64,000 bases of DNA from Parelaphostrongylus tenuis (taxonomy: Eukaryota; Nematoda; Chromadorea; Rhabditida; Metastrongylidae), in assembly GCA_019055375.1 (NCBI GenBank), contig JAHQIW010007084.1, positions 94,560 to 158,559 on the forward strand, in the 5' to 3' direction. A program made the position numbers and the translations under genes. The first letter of the stretch is position 1. The number at the start of each line of letters is the position of its first letter. The notes beneath the pieces were generated by a model, which worked only from the letters and a program-made list of their open reading frames with translations, was not told where the DNA came from and ran no database searches. Positions 35,171 to 49,400 of this stretch are shown here, piece by piece.

Positions 35171-36610
35171 ATGGCTGCGTACTCGTTATTCTTTAGGATG
35201 GCAATATAAATAGTACGAGCAAGTTCCTGCTTCTTTGTTGCACAATCTAGTTAAAATAGTGAGTCTGCTTTCAAAAAATTTTGTTTTTTACAACATAAAC
35301 AAAGAACACGAGGGCCTTTGCAACACCTTCACGTCGGCGCTATGAGGGTTGAGAGTTTGAAAATTCAACTATTTTTGTAAATGACTACCCAAAAATGGTA
35401 TCACAAGATTCACCAGTAACCGCCAGCTCTCGTCTAAACATGGAATAAAATGTAGAAACATAATGTTATAAGAGCTCTAGATACTATGGTGAGTTGAGTA
35501 ACATAAAAGCCAGAAATTACGGGAACCTCGGAGAGCATTCGTATCTCCACGAAGCTTTACCAACTACCAAGTATCAAGATGACTGTGCTCTAAACGCTAT
35601 TCTGCCTGAATGTTCAACTGTAACTGGTCGGTGTGAGCTATATTGGGTACATTTAATTTCTGATAGTTTATTTGAAGCATATAAGTCTACGAATAGGTAA
35701 TCTCGCATTCTTTACAGCACAAATTGACCTAATTGACATTTAGATGCTTTGATGACCCTAGATATTAAAACTTGTTCAGTGAATCTTACTCACATAGCTA
35801 ACGACCTCTACGAATTCCTAACCAACTGCCTAAGGTAGCCTTCGATGGATCGCAAAACTTTAACATACCGGTCCAAATGTTTGTTTTCCGTGACACTCGA
35901 AAAAGGCAATATTTTCGAGTTTTTATTGAAAAAAAGACGTTACGTTCTTAGGAATAAAATAGGAAACAATGAAAGATTTAAAAAAGGTCCACTGATTAGC
36001 ACATTCAAAATACTTCTAGGTTTTACATACGCGCTATAATATGGGTGCCAGGCATAATGGTTCAAAAAATCTTCGTTTTGATCTTCATAAGTCTTCCAAG
36101 TATCATTGTAGCCCAGTTTCGTACGGCCCTATATGGATGTGAAATGTGTTCGTTTCAGGTCCAAAACACCGTCAGATATGACGTAATGTAACATAACGAA
36201 CGTCGTGCATTCTGTGAAATCGTTGAGGGTGTCTAAAATGGCTGCTGTTAGCTATGTAAGCATTTTCATATTGATGGCTTATTTTGATAAGCAGAGCCTT
36301 TTCCCTACAATCTTGCATTCAATCGGCAGCTCAATCAACGGTGACAGTACGGCCATGAATCACACAGCCAGCATTTGGATGTGTTCTGCAGTTCATAGTG
36401 AGTCTCATTAGATCATTCAAACGTAAGTGTCGCAGAGAGAGTGGCCGCGAAAAGCTCCACTCTGCACCTAAAACTACAACTCGGACAAGTTCATAAACCA
36501 ATAATTCAACAAGTATTTAGTCTTTTTCCAAATATATTTCGCTGTAATTATGGCATAAAATGTCCGAGTATAACCAAATTAAATGTGGGATGCAAAGCGC
36601 CTCCAAATGT
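35171..36610. other. No gene recognised
   Basis: Short plus frames only (for example 35,494-35,700 and 36,205-36,411), none recognisable. They could include eroded 3' piggyBac sequence. Confidence 0.35.
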
Positions 36611-36611
36611 G

Positions 36612-37188
36612 ATTAGGTTGGAAAGAAAGTTCTGGAGCACTTGTAAAAAACTGGAAATTTATGATAAATTCCAAGTAAAACAATTATAACTACTCTTTAG
36701 AATGAAAGCCATCGTTTTCCACGACTTTCTGCAATCGGTCCTCCAAAATTTCGGATCGGTCAAAGCACCATTCGTTCGACTTTGAATCTGAGAGCCCTTA
36801 ACATGCTTCTTCAAATTCATCGGACGATTAAATCGGCCACCCTTTAAAAAATGTTGCATTGATCGGAAAAGACCAAAATCGGATGGAGCGCAATCCGGAC
36901 TGTAGGCGGATGCGCCAGAAGCTCGACTCCGTCCATTTCAGCAAACTTGGCTTTGGTCTTTTTGGCAGCGTGGATTTGGCAATGTCTTGCTGCATCAAAA
37001 CGCGGTTTCGGTCACCGAAGTCGGGTACTTCACCTTAAACTTCTCGTACAGTGTGAAAATAAAGACGAATAATATCTAGGCTATCAGTAAGGAAATTCCA
37101 CATAAGAAACTGTAATATTTCCATGATATGCATGTGAGTCATTTAATGCTTATTAAAATGCCCCAGAACTTTCTTGCTAACCTAGTAA
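36612..37188 (-). mobile_element. mariner remnant with both terminal repeats
   Basis: TTAGGTTGGAAAGAAAGTTC at the left and CCCAGAACTTTCTTGCTAAC at the right are inverted copies. Minus-strand fragments such as HVKGSQIQSRTNGALTDPKF and the sequence before it correspond in broken frames to the mariner C-terminal region (FDSKP...WY....). Most of the transposase is missing. Confidence 0.75.
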
Positions 37189-37189
37189 C

Positions 37190-40069
37190 AGGAATATATT
37201 TATATGCTGTGAGATAGGAACATATAATTAACAGTCAGTAGCATATATATCATTTACACCGATGCAAGGTTAGAGCAAACCCTTTTTTGCAATGTTTTAC
37301 GCTTCTAACTCCTAAAATCCTTCAGTTATTCAGCGAAGAAAAACCGTGTCATCTGAAAATGAGCGTCGTTCCATCAGTAGGGACGCTAAAAACCTCTTAA
37401 ACGCTACGTGTTATTCAAAGAAATAGTTCTGCACTTTTAGTTAGTGTTTTATTGTTGGTTAGAAGATATTCAGAGTAGGTAGAAGAATAAAAGTGTAGAT
37501 ATAATATATAGAAAAAGTTATACATCATTGGCAACAAATAAAATCTAATTTATGTACCTGTTTTTGAGAGAGAAATTTTTATCTACCCACGAGAACGATG
37601 ACATAAGTGCTCAAATTTGCTCATATACAAGGTGTTTCTATTCTAAATCGAATTCGCTGCCTGGGACTCACAAGAATGAACTATTCCATGAAGGACAATA
37701 GAGGCATGTGAACACATGTGGCTTGGCTACAACTCAATTACCGAAATTACCAATAAATCCAGCACTTGCGCTATGCCTCTATTTCGTGAATAGATCACAC
37801 TCATGTGTCGTCTCTTTCTTTCATGGTCAATTTTGTCAACTTGACAAATCTTCAACATCTTCTCCAGTTGCGTGTCACTTTTCAGCTTTTCCCTCGTTGA
37901 TTTTTATGACTAAATGTTTGTTAATCTGTGAAAAAAAAGACTGAAGCTAAACCATCTGTATTATTCATTCTCAAACATGCTTAGATCTAAATAAATGACT
38001 GAATTTGTTACAATTCCAGCTAGTTTTTTGTCTAGGGGCTAATACCACGATGTTGACCTCTTCTTTTGAATGATAATAATTTCTAAAGCCATGTAATTAT
38101 GCATAGCAGTGGTAATATGTTGTGCTGACCATATGACAAAGTGGATAGAATATATGTATGATTTGGCATGTACTGCTGCTCCAGCTAATCCTTTTTTCTC
38201 ATGAAATAATGTTCTGATGCTAGATGTGCAACATCTTGGTGACGTTATACTAGATAAATGTTCACATAAAGTTTCATTATAACACAGGTTCAATTCTTTT
38301 TTGATGAGTGCGACAAGAATGACTTCAGGCAAAGTTTTATGACTTCAATCGCGATTTGGACGTCATCGATGTGCAGGATTTCTCGTTAAAATCTTGCTAG
38401 CCTGACTGCTAGCCCGCCCAGTCATCCAAAGCTATCAAGATGTGTGATAGTAAAATCTTTGTGAACAGCTTGTAAAGCATACTCACAAAACAAGATAGGA
38501 TGCAGAGTTTTTTTTTACAATCATACTGAGTATCTCGAATTGTGCACCGGTAATTCATCACCAATGCATTGAATGTGCTACGGTCGTATCTAGCTCCCGT
38601 TACTTTTTTCTTTTTGAAATAAGCCCCTTGTGACTGGTGAAGACGCAATCCGCACTTTTGCACTGAAAAATTAGTGGCATTCGTCGCGACTGTTCATTTG
38701 CTCGATGAGCACTGTAGTCGTGACTTTTTGATCAGTATGATGTTGTGATAAAGTTCTTTTATCAATTTTCTCATTACATACCAACTGATGTGCCTCGTTC
38801 TTCATCCTAGCGTAGAGCAACTTCCACCTTCATAGCATCTTTTCATGATATTTAGAATAAGGTTCTCGTAAAAGAATTTTTTCCGAAGAAATGTCCGTCA
38901 TGATAGTTTCTGTTTTCATTCCGATTACTCGCTCCAAGATTCCCGACCCACTTTTCACTTTTCTTGTTTCTCCTATTCGACGATGGAGCTTTCAACAATA
39001 GTTCTATAATTTTCTGATAGGTCACTACCTCAACCATTCGCATCTATTTCGCCCTCATCACTGCACATTGAGCCGTAGCTAATGATAGTGATCTTCTTCG
39101 AAGAAGCTTAGACTGAAGACTTTGAAAGCACAAGCGAGGTGACAAAATATCATGAAGGTTCCGTGGAATGAAACAGATGGTTGTATGACAAAAAACAACG
39201 CCAATAACATTGCGTGGCGAGTTTTTCCTTAGCAGATGACAGCTAACCCATCACCGGCGCAAGATGGCCCTGCTTGATTCCATCTTTTGGTTTTCAATCA
39301 CGCTGACCCTGCTGAGAAATAGTGAATCAGGAGGAGCGTGAAAGGTGAGGAGTGCTTTTGACAAAAAAGTACTACCAACTGGACAGGACAAGTGCTGGTA
39401 CGTTTCATGGAGAAATTACGCAATTTAAAATTTGGTCGGATGTTTCTACCAGAAGTAGTATACCGCTATTAAGGATCGAAGCGAAGTTTGCCACTTTGCC
39501 AGTACGTTTTTCCAGGACAGGGGCTACTATTAGATTCTTGGTAGCTTGTTTTCCTGTGGCAGTGTTCAGTTTCGTATTTGTAAAACCTCGGAGTGATAGT
39601 GACGTTTCTCCCAACGTTCATAATAGAAAAAAGTTGATGAATCATTATTGATTACGTATCCTTAAATAACACAGGCATAACATCTTTTGCGTATAGGACA
39701 ACATGTCTATTACTCCTGTATCTGTGCCCCAAGTTCTAAAATATTTCCAAATTCTCTCATTACTTTCACTAGTTCCACAAAGTTTAGAAAGTCATGCCAA
39801 CTTGTCTTCACGAAGTTATGTGTGAGTGTTAGCAATTTGCTAAATCCTATGAAACATTGGAGTTGATTTTCGTTTAGCTTGTATTCTCACGTCTATTGAA
39901 CTCAACCTTTCAATCACCTGAATTCTGATAGGTGTTTGAATTCGTTATTAATATTTTTGCCATTTTTTTCCTCTTATCATTTTCTATGGTAAAATACGAA
40001 ATCATTGGTGAAATAATTGTAAAACAATTTTAGAAGACGGATATTCGATGATTTTGTACTTCAAACCAA
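37190..40069. other. Upstream region of the bHLH gene; no other gene recognised
   Basis: Minus frames at 38,039-38,332 (97 codons), 38,409-38,663 and 39,405-39,614 are open but unrecognised. The last one has a donor-like gtatac near its end. Regulatory DNA of the bHLH gene may lie here; I see no specific site. Confidence 0.35.
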
Positions 40070-42166
40070 ATGAGCAAACCGCCATTTGAACAAATAGCGA
40101 TCTCGTGCATGATGTATGATAGCGTGGAAGACAAAGATTACCGTAAGCTGACGAAAGCTGAACGACGTAAACGACGACGCGCTACACCTAAGTATCGGAA
40201 TCTGCATGCGACCAGAGAGAGGTAAGTTTTTTTGAGTTCTAAGCGTCGTTATTGGGAAACATCGTCTTTAGTCCCTGCTCCAGGTAGTCAGTAATAGGTC
40301 GGGAGATACCTAGCAGTGTATGAAATTGAAGAAGAAAGAAGTTATACTCATTTTGGTGTGAGCCATAAGTAATTAAAAAAAATCTAAGTGCACTTTTTCA
40401 CGTGAAATGAAAAAGATATCCAAATGATTGCAATGTGCATCAATCAATTCATAATCTTTCCATAATTCTATAATGATGAGGAAACTCCAAAAATGAATAA
40501 ATTCTTGATATGCCTCATGTACCACTCTGAATGATGAGCGCATCTAGCGCAGTGGTTAGAGGTACCTTGCTACACACTCGTGGTCGATGTTCGATCCTCT
40601 CCCCATGGCTTTTAGCAAGCCTTCCATCCCCTAGAAACGGTGATTGGTTCCGGACTTGTGTGGGAGGATAACAGCACTGACTTGTTAGTTCGGTAGACCA
40701 CACGAGATTGATTATAATGGCCAGATATGCATTCAATCACCTCATTCGAAGCCTTGATGACAAATGCACCACGCATCCCTCATGGATTGACAAACGCCGA
40801 GAGCTTTATCCTTTCTTATCACTAATTTGCCGCTTATTCTACTCATTCACCTATTCCCCGTACACGAACACTCAAGGCCAAGACGCCAATCAATTGCGCT
40901 TCGAATGTTCAAAATTCAGTCATCTACCAGTTGGCACCTTTTTCTTCACCAAAATTCCTTTCTCTTCCTCCATTTCTTTTCTGAGAACTGAACAATGGGA
41001 CGATAATTTCATGGATCTCAGTGAGGCACACCTCTTTCCTGATCTTATGGAAAATGTGTGCTAAAACGGGCTTACATAGATATCTCGCTCCAACTGAACA
41101 CCCTTCTAACGTAGAGCTACGAGAATCACCTTCATTCAGTTCGGTTACCTTGTAAATATAGCCTTCAGAATCAAACCTTGAACATTGAACTTCTGCAGAT
41201 AAGAAGGGTTCATATCGTCATCAAACACATTAACCCACCTCGCACCAGTATCCTCAAGATCTTTTTGCTTTGGAGAATCCATAACCTTTCTTCGATAAAG
41301 GTCCACCAAGTTGAAAAGTTGTCGTATCCCACAATATGTGCTAATCTACCACAATATTGAGAGCACCTCACTATTTCCAAGAAACAATTTGACCACTCCG
41401 TGAATTGTGCGCAACGATTTCCGAGTAGCAGAAAAACCTTATTTCAACACTTTTGCAAGCGATCGTGAACAACTGAGACAATCACATAATCCTAGGAATT
41501 TGAATGTACCAGTTGCCTTATAAGTGCTTTCGACTTCCAAAAATAGCTAAGGCTGCTTCGTTCGTTCAGATTCTTACAGGCTGTCATAGATTCAGAATGT
41601 GGTTTCCGTTCATAATTAACAACTCGTTGGCTTTTGGATCGGCTTTTTCCACCATAACTTCTTCACAAGCCAGTTTCCTTATGACTAACATGGCACTGCC
41701 GTTCTGCCTGCTTGGTTACCTTTTTGAAGCATAATAGAGAAGCTGCCTTTTTTACGATACACACCCAGCAATAATTAACAAATGGATAGAACTCTTAGTT
41801 TTAGTAGCTTTCTCTTTTTGATTTCGTATGGAACGATAATGTTAAGCCAATCGTTTAATTAACCGTGAAGAGAGTTCCGAACCGGAAAATCATCGAATCA
41901 TAATCCGAGTCTATTTCGCTATTGCATCGAAAAAATTTCGCACAACGTTAAAATAGACGTTCTTACTCATTCGAAGCAAAATTAAATAGTTCAACAGGTT
42001 TTAATGATATTACAGGATACGAGTCGAATCTTTCAACCTGGCATTCGCAAAACTTCGCTCCTTGCTTCCAACGCTGCCGGTGGAGAAAAAGCTATCCAAA
42101 ATTGAGATTCTCCGGTTATCTATTTCGTACATTAGTTTTCTCAATAAACTGCTTTCGTTTGAATAA
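40070..42166 (+). CDS. hlh-15: NHLH/HEN1-type bHLH transcription factor
   Basis: Two exons: 40,070-40,221 and 42,016-42,166 (stop TAA 42,164-42,166), giving a 100-residue protein. The junction AG|gtaagt ... ttacag|G splits an Arg codon in phase. Exon 1 carries the basic region ([20 protein letters not shown], ending RER at residues 49-51, with the DNA-contacting Glu at 50). Exon 2 gives helix 1 ([20 protein letters not shown]), a short loop with VEKK, and helix 2 ([20 protein letters not shown]). This arrangement, including HATRER and the compact size, is that of vertebrate NHLH1/2 and nematode HLH-15, neuronal factors that bind E-boxes as dimers in the nucleus. The ATG is the first after an in-frame TGA at 40,049. 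The 1.8-kb intron holds a SINE. Confidence 0.95.
40536..40817 (+). mobile_element. tRNA-derived SINE in the bHLH gene intron
   Basis: GAGCGCATCTAGCGCAGTGG opens the copy; B box TGTTCGATCC near 40,590; body and tail in order. It lies in the sense orientation within the intron. Confidence 0.85.
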
Positions 42167-42423
42167 ATATGTGTAAGGACAATAGAGACGACAACTAGTA
42201 AACAAGACAATGAAACCTGCATTAAGCATCGATATGACGAAGCTTTACGACACCAAAACATTCATTCGCAATGAATAGTGAAACAGACCCTGTAAACATT
42301 CGCCTGCTAATTAATGAAAATTCTGATTTCGCATAAACATCTTTTCTCGTTGATTACGGAGAAAATCCCTATTATTTCATTTGCGCTCACACTATGACTG
42401 AAAGATATTTGTCTACGTGATAT

Positions 42424-45400
42424 TTAATTCGACTTCTCAGCTCTTCCTTTGATGAAATCCTCCAAAAGAGTACTTTTTTCAGCAGTTGAACAGCCTAGTT
42501 CCAACATTGCTTTCAAATTAGCGTGCAGTGGCTCAGAAGGAAGCTGAAAAAATTATACTGGTAAATTACTTGATAAAGGTATGGGTACTTTTCCGTCTCT
42601 AGCATAAGATGAAAAACCTAACCCTTTCGTTGGACAAGAGTTTTTCATAAGAGTGTTAGTAAACATTCAAAAGCCTAAATCTCTGGCTAGCGCAGTAAGT
42701 GGCCCTTTTCGGAGAAAGTCTTTTTGTGACGCTTAAGCGAAAGGAAAATATTTGTGCTTCACACGCACATATTTCTCGCAGTACAGAGCTCTTTCCTTAA
42801 AGTTATCAGTAATCCACTAATAACCTAAAATATAAAAATTTCAACGTTCTGCTTATATTTGGGAAAGACCGTTTCTCTGCAGCGTAGCAGTGAAAATAAA
42901 ATTGATTTAATACGCCAGTATGTATTTTGGCTAATCTACGGGGTGGGAGACTGAGCGCAGAGAGGATGCCGAGGTTTCAACACGGCCACTGATCGACGGC
43001 GCTTCGGCGGGTCAAATGTGAAGCGCGATTTTGTTACTCAAATAGGAATTGCTTCTTCGTTTTGAAAGTCATATGCTTCTCGTGCTTCCAACGAAGTGAT
43101 AGTAAACTGCGCGGCTGATGTAAATTATATAATTTTATTTTGGATTTCACAACTTCATAAAAGAGCGTTTTGGAAAAATGGCTATGTGTCGCACTAGCCA
43201 GAAAATTAAGCACTATGATGTTCAATAACACTCTTATCACAAGTTGTTGTCTAGCGAGAGGGATCGGTTTTCCATCCTGTGCTATCTAACGGAAAAGAAT
43301 CCAAATATAAAACGCCGAACACATAAAGTAGAATTTGTTTACTTTCATTGAGATCAATCACTATCTGAACAAATCTTACGAACTCTTCTGATTGTGCATT
43401 TTTTTCCAGAAAATGGAAGAAGTTGGCTAAAATATGTTGCTGAGTACTAAAAAAATGAATTTGATTCTTTGTTACTTTCATTGAGATCAATCACTATCTG
43501 AACAAATCTTACGAACTCTTCTGATTGTGCATTTTTTTCCAGAAAATGGAAGAAGTTGGCTAAAATATGTTGCTGAGTACTAAGAAAAATGAATTTGATT
43601 CACGTACTTAAATATTTCAAACTACATTGAATCAGAGCCAATACACGGATTTTGACGGAATGCTCTCTGTCAGTAGAAACGAATAATGAAATCCAAAGAA
43701 CGACAACAATGAACAGCATTGAAAAAACCTAATCGAACAAATAAAACTCGGAACTGCAAGCTGTGCCGACAATGCTGATTCGCTTCTAAGTGTTCACGAA
43801 ATAGTTTGAGGAGATTTGGACGCAAAATAAGGGGTTTTCAAAAAACAACTGTAGTACCACACAAAAGACTAGGGTTTCTTACAATCAGGAAAGACCGGTT
43901 CAAAAAAATGCGCTTTTTTTCGGAGAGTCGAAAGCTCGGCAATTACAATAGGTGATTGTTGAGACGCTACTGCGTTGTAGCAGAGAAGATAATATTATGT
44001 CTCACACTCGGTTTGCTTTGTTGCTCGGCTGGGGTCCGTGAATGAGTTTCGCTGCGCTTTGGGTAGTTATTCGATAGTTCAAATCTCGAAGATTTTTACG
44101 GCACTGGTTTTCAAAAGATTTTCACAAAATTCTGTAGGAGCGAAAAGGAGATTACAATCGTATTCAGAGTTTTTTTTTTCGTAAATATGAGTTAAATATA
44201 TGCACAAAAAGCATACGATCATGCAGAGAAAATTAGAGTATCAGAGTAACATAAAAAACCAAAAATATTTTCCTTAACGAGGAAAGAACCCTAATCAATT
44301 CTCGAAAATCATGCGCCACTTGGAATTACGCTGTGCGATTAATAAAATGGAATCAAATGCAGCACCGAAATGGCCAATGCCAAAAGGTGCGTGTAAATGA
44401 AGTGGGTGGAGGTGCCTTGCGAAACACACGTGGTCGATAGTTCGACCCCACGCAGAAGGCTCACTAAGTCCTCATTCTTCCAGGGTTGGTGAAGTGTGCT
44501 AAACTTTTCGAGAAGACGATAGCACTGACCTGATACATGGAAAGGACACCGCGAGTCATTGTAAAGACCATATTTGTATTCGATCACCTCAAACGATGTA
44601 GCGAATCGAGTCGGATACATGGCACATCCGTCAGAAATTGGTCAACGTCAAACGCTCTTCCTTTTGATCAACTGGTAGCATTAATTAACATTTCGGGACA
44701 ACTGGGACATGGCTTTAGCCCCGAACTCACCGCGCGCGTCGGGAACAGCTCATTGTCCCGCGAGGTTAATGATAGCGGCCATTGGGAAGAAGGTAGGTGG
44801 TTCGATCCTCTCTCACGACATTCGGCACTTTTTTAGTCTTATTTTCTGGAGTCGACTGGTACCAAAGGTCCTTATTCATGTAATTATCATAGCAAAAAAA
44901 AAAACGCCCAGTTGTTCAACATTTCACTACTTTTTCATACGGAACTTAGATCCATAGGGTAACAACGGAACCAACGCACAGATTCACCAAAACTGAGGCA
45001 TCCGATTTTCTTCTAGGAAGTCGTACACCGTAGAAAGTACGTTTTCGAGTCCGACTTTTACAATATCGTCGAAAGAACTGTAAGAAAAAATTGGACACGT
45101 GATGTTATTCCAAGTAGGTACGTTTGGTATCAAATAGTAAAATGTCAGACAAGTGTGCGTTTTTTTTTTTGCTATAATAATTGCACATAGAAGAACCTTT
45201 AAAGGTAATGGACACCAAAAATAACACAATAAAAAAATGACGAAATAAAAATAACACCACAAATAACCAAATAGGAGTAAAATAAAGAAATAACAAGTGC
45301 AATGAAGCTTCGTGGAAGAGGATCAAACCAGGATCTTCTTCCCGATGGTCGGCATCCTGACCGTGCGGCACAATGAACTGTCCCTTGCTGCGTCAGGTGA

Positions 45401-46392
45401 AGCGAGGCTAGTGCCATGTCCTAGTCGTCCCCAAAGTGTTAATCATGATTGCTAATAGCTAGTGAAAATAAACAATAATAGCAATGATTGTGCTTGATAT
45501 CGCAAGTTAGAATATGTAATATTCAGGTGGATGAAAAGCCGTCTAACTTCTAATGACATGCCATAAGAACAAAAAGAGAGAAGTGGAATCATCTGCGATG
45601 TACTGCAAAATTTATATATTTTTTGTTGATAACGATTACAGAACAAGAAACATATTAACTGTAAGTAAAGCGAGTGAGGTGGAAAATGAATAAAACACCT
45701 GGATATTTTTGGCATAAAAATCCACAGCCTCAGTCACTTTCCCACTGTATAGCAGACAAATCGCTAGACTATTAAGTGCCTAAACAATTATGAGTTATGA
45801 ATTCCACTAAATGTAAGGTATTTATGAATAACTTACTGGATCACTATCAAGACCGGATTGCGATTTTTTTTGAAGGTATTCCTGCGCATGCACAAAAGCC
45901 CCAAGGAAAAGAGAACGAAAAGCTCTGCAAAAACTCGATTATTGAAAAGAAAAGAATTAGGTCGCTAAAAAAAAAAACGAAATATGACGAGTCTACGTAT
46001 TGCGCGACTTGTGACAAATTTACGCTCAAGTACTGCCTTACTAGTACTCACTCGAATCAAAACGGTAGCTTATTTTTTATGAAATTTTATGAACACAGAC
46101 TAAAGTGCCGCCCCTGTTATGAGTGCGTCGTCCCGAGTGAGATCCAGAATGGTGACATTAGGTTGAACAAAAACTTCTGAAAAACTTTTGAAAAATTCGT
46201 ATTTCGACATCTTTGTGTCATTTTTTGATAGTTGCAGGTCCAAATCTCTCTCTCTCTCTCTCTCTAAGTATACATATACATATATGTATATATATATATA
46301 TAAATATGTGTATATATGTACACATGGACATGTATCCGTATATACATATGTACATGTATACACGCACATAAAAAATGAATATATACATGTAC

Positions 46393-46423
<31 letters not shown>

Positions 46424-49400
46424 CATGTGTATATGCTTAGTTCATTATTTCAGATTCAAAATGCCCATTGAACAGTATGATTTGCGTATGTTTATCCGCC
46501 ATTATAGCAGAGAAGTTTATACGGTTCTTGAAGTCGCCGATGAGATCAATGAGGGTGCAGGTGCTGGTGCGATGTCAAAATCGACTGTGGACAGATAATT
46601 CAAGCAATTCAAAGAAGGTATTTTTGATCTTGGAGACATGTCTCTCTCGTCCTGGCCGGCCATCTGTTTTGGATAAAGTGACTTGCTAACAGCTTTGGAT
46701 GCTGAGCCTTCATCGAGCACTCGTGAGTTGGCTGAAAAGCCTGATGTTTCGCAACGGGCCGTTGTCAACAAATTGCACCAATTAGACCTCGTCCATTAGA
46801 AACCTAGCCAGTATTCGCACTAGTTTTATTCGAGTATGACCTCTTCGATCAATGCAACACTTTTGAATAGTCGCGGTTCGAATTAGTCAATGAAGGTGAA
46901 GAAGCAATTCAAGAAATTTCTGATTCAAAGGAGCCCGAATAGTACTTTGAGCGAATCCGGAATCTTGCAGAACGATGGCGAAAAGTCGTGGACATTGGTG
47001 GTCTATAGTTTGAAGAAGTTATTGTTCATAATTGACGGATAAGAAAAATTTTCGAAAACTTCCCAGAACTTCTTGCTCAATCTCAGTAGCATCAACAAAT
47101 TTCCAAAATAAAAATAAAGCAACCTTCCCCTATGTATCTTAAGTTGCGCCCATTTAGATGAAAAAACCATCCTACATCGGGCACGTTGAAAATTACAAGC
47201 AGTTTCGTTACAAAAAAAATGTTCTATACTCACTTAAGAAGTGGAGAGGTAGACGATTTGGTCGTATCGTCGAGCAACTTGTTCGCCGCCTTTTCATCTC
47301 CAACTGAAAGAGCCATACGGCACATTCCCTCTAATAGAGCCATCTAAAATTAAAATAAAATATAGGACAAGTCCTTAGCACATTTCAAATAACAAGAGAA
47401 AACTGGTGACAATAGGACTGAATGACCCATCTGCATCTCACTGCAGGGAAGTTTAAACGAAAACGTATTTAGAAAAGAAAGTAATACGCGCAGTTTATCG
47501 TCCCGGGGGTAAAATATGCGAAAAAGTAACGACATTGCAAAATGACAGTGAGACTTCACATGTAGTGAGATCGACAGCTAAGTGAATTTCTCATAGCGGA
47601 CTCTTTGTGCAATCGAAGCCGCATAAAATAATTTCTACGGCGCATATAATATTTCACTCGTCAATGTTAAATCCCTGTCTTTATCTCCTGAAAAATTATG
47701 AAAAATGGAGCACAGGATGGCGCAGTGATTAGTGATGCAGTGTATCAGAAAGAAAGAGGTAAGGAAAGACTCGACTTGCTCCCCTAACAATCTATTGCAA
47801 TGAATCAACGAGCGCCTTGGAGATCGCCTTGGCCCGGCTACCTCCAGGATCACAAGAAGATCGTCTCGATCAGCATTCTAAGTACTTTCACGAAGAACAT
47901 GGAATCCTTAAGCAGCAAACGAAGCAACACGCAAGTGTTTGAAGACCCTTGCGGGAGTTGTATGAGAGGAAACGAGTCGAATGCAAGGAGTATTGAGATG
48001 CGCATAGTAAATCGTGACAATGGGCTGTTTAGAAGAGATTTGTACAATTGCAAAGAAACATACCGCTTTGTCATCGGAAGAGGATTGCATGATATTGTGG
48101 AAGGTGTTGAGTGAAAGCATGTATTCCTAAAATTTTTGATCGACACAACGCTACAAAAAAGTACGCAATTGTAAAGACAGAGTTGAAATTCTATACCCCA
48201 AGAAAAAACAGTACTCGTGCATACATCATCTGAACCACGGACAATCTAGACTTCCATGCAGTAATATGTTCTTCCGGAGCGTCAGTAGTACACAACAATG
48301 CTATCACCTCAAGAGCAAATCGTTAGCTGCAGAAGTGTGTAGTAAATAATGCATTAAAATATCCATAAAATCGCACATTAAAAAGCAAGGAATAAAACAT
48401 TAAATAGTGATGAAGCTCTTGAGTAAATATGTGACAATAGAAAATCACCATCTTTATAGTTCTCTACCTTATCGACATCCGATTCCAAACGTTTTATGCG
48501 CTCGATGGCTTTCCAAGGTGATGAGCCAAAGCGTAAAACTTCAGCATGAATCAATCGTGTCTGGAAGGTTACAAGTGATCCTGAAAGTTTCTTCATACAA
48601 AAACTGAATTCCCTGTAGTCCGGAAAAGAGGAAGAAAACACGGCTCTTTTCTGTTATCCACGAACAAATGAAAAGGCGGCCTTTCACGCTGGACAAGAAT
48701 AATTGATAGGGGTGTTAGTAATCATTTGTAAGTTTAAACCTCTGACTACTGCGATACGTGCTCCTTTTCTGAAAAAACCTTTTCATAGTACTGTAGCATC
48801 GTAATAAAATTATGTTTCACATCCGCCTGCACTTCAAATGCTACTTCGCTGAAAGCACAAAAATCATATGCTCCAATAATATGGAGTGCTGCACAAAAAC
48901 ATTTGCGTCAGGCGGATTCGAACCCAGGTCTCACTCTTTCCGAGAGCGACGCGTCGGTGGTGCAACGGTCAACGTACGCTCCTGAGGAGTGAGATCTGGG
49001 TTCGAATCTCGGCTAACGCAAATGTTTTTGCACAGCATTCCACATTATTGGGTATATTACAAGATCATACCACCGCAAGCGGCGGTCAGATAAAAGAATT
49101 CTGAATCATATGATCGTTTAGAAAACAGCTTGTTGAATCAGACTCATATGTTTTATGTTTCTTTCAAAACAGAGGGAAAATCCCAAACTAAATAACAAAA
49201 ATTGCACTGTAAATGTGACTTGCGCCAATACGATTGATCAGTCGTATTAAGCCACGTCCATGGTATACCTAACACACACGCTAGCCGACAAGCAACTACG
49301 CCGCATATGTGAAACTCAATCTTATTTTCCTGCTAGACTTCAGTGAAACGGTCTCTCCACAAAATAAGCACAGCGTTGAAATCGTCGAAAACTTACGCTA

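Noticed and set aside
44984..45077. Taking the segment ending PQFW-stop as the last TRAPPC12 exon
   Set aside because: Its phase does not fit exon 12, while the exon at 42,543-42,424 fits in phase and matches the family's C terminus.
45797..46180. 127-codon plus-strand frame with Cys-rich part
   Set aside because: It lies over TRAPPC12 exon 11, which is supported on the other strand by homology, phase and splice sites; the plus frame is a shadow.
46188..46598. 136-codon plus frame
   Set aside because: It is a read-through of TC/TA microsatellite into the mariner N terminus; only the mariner part is real ancestry.
48940..49030. Functional tRNA gene with exact B box
   Set aside because: Acceptor and anticodon stems do not pair properly and the sequence sits in a foldback repeat; it is called tRNA-like only.
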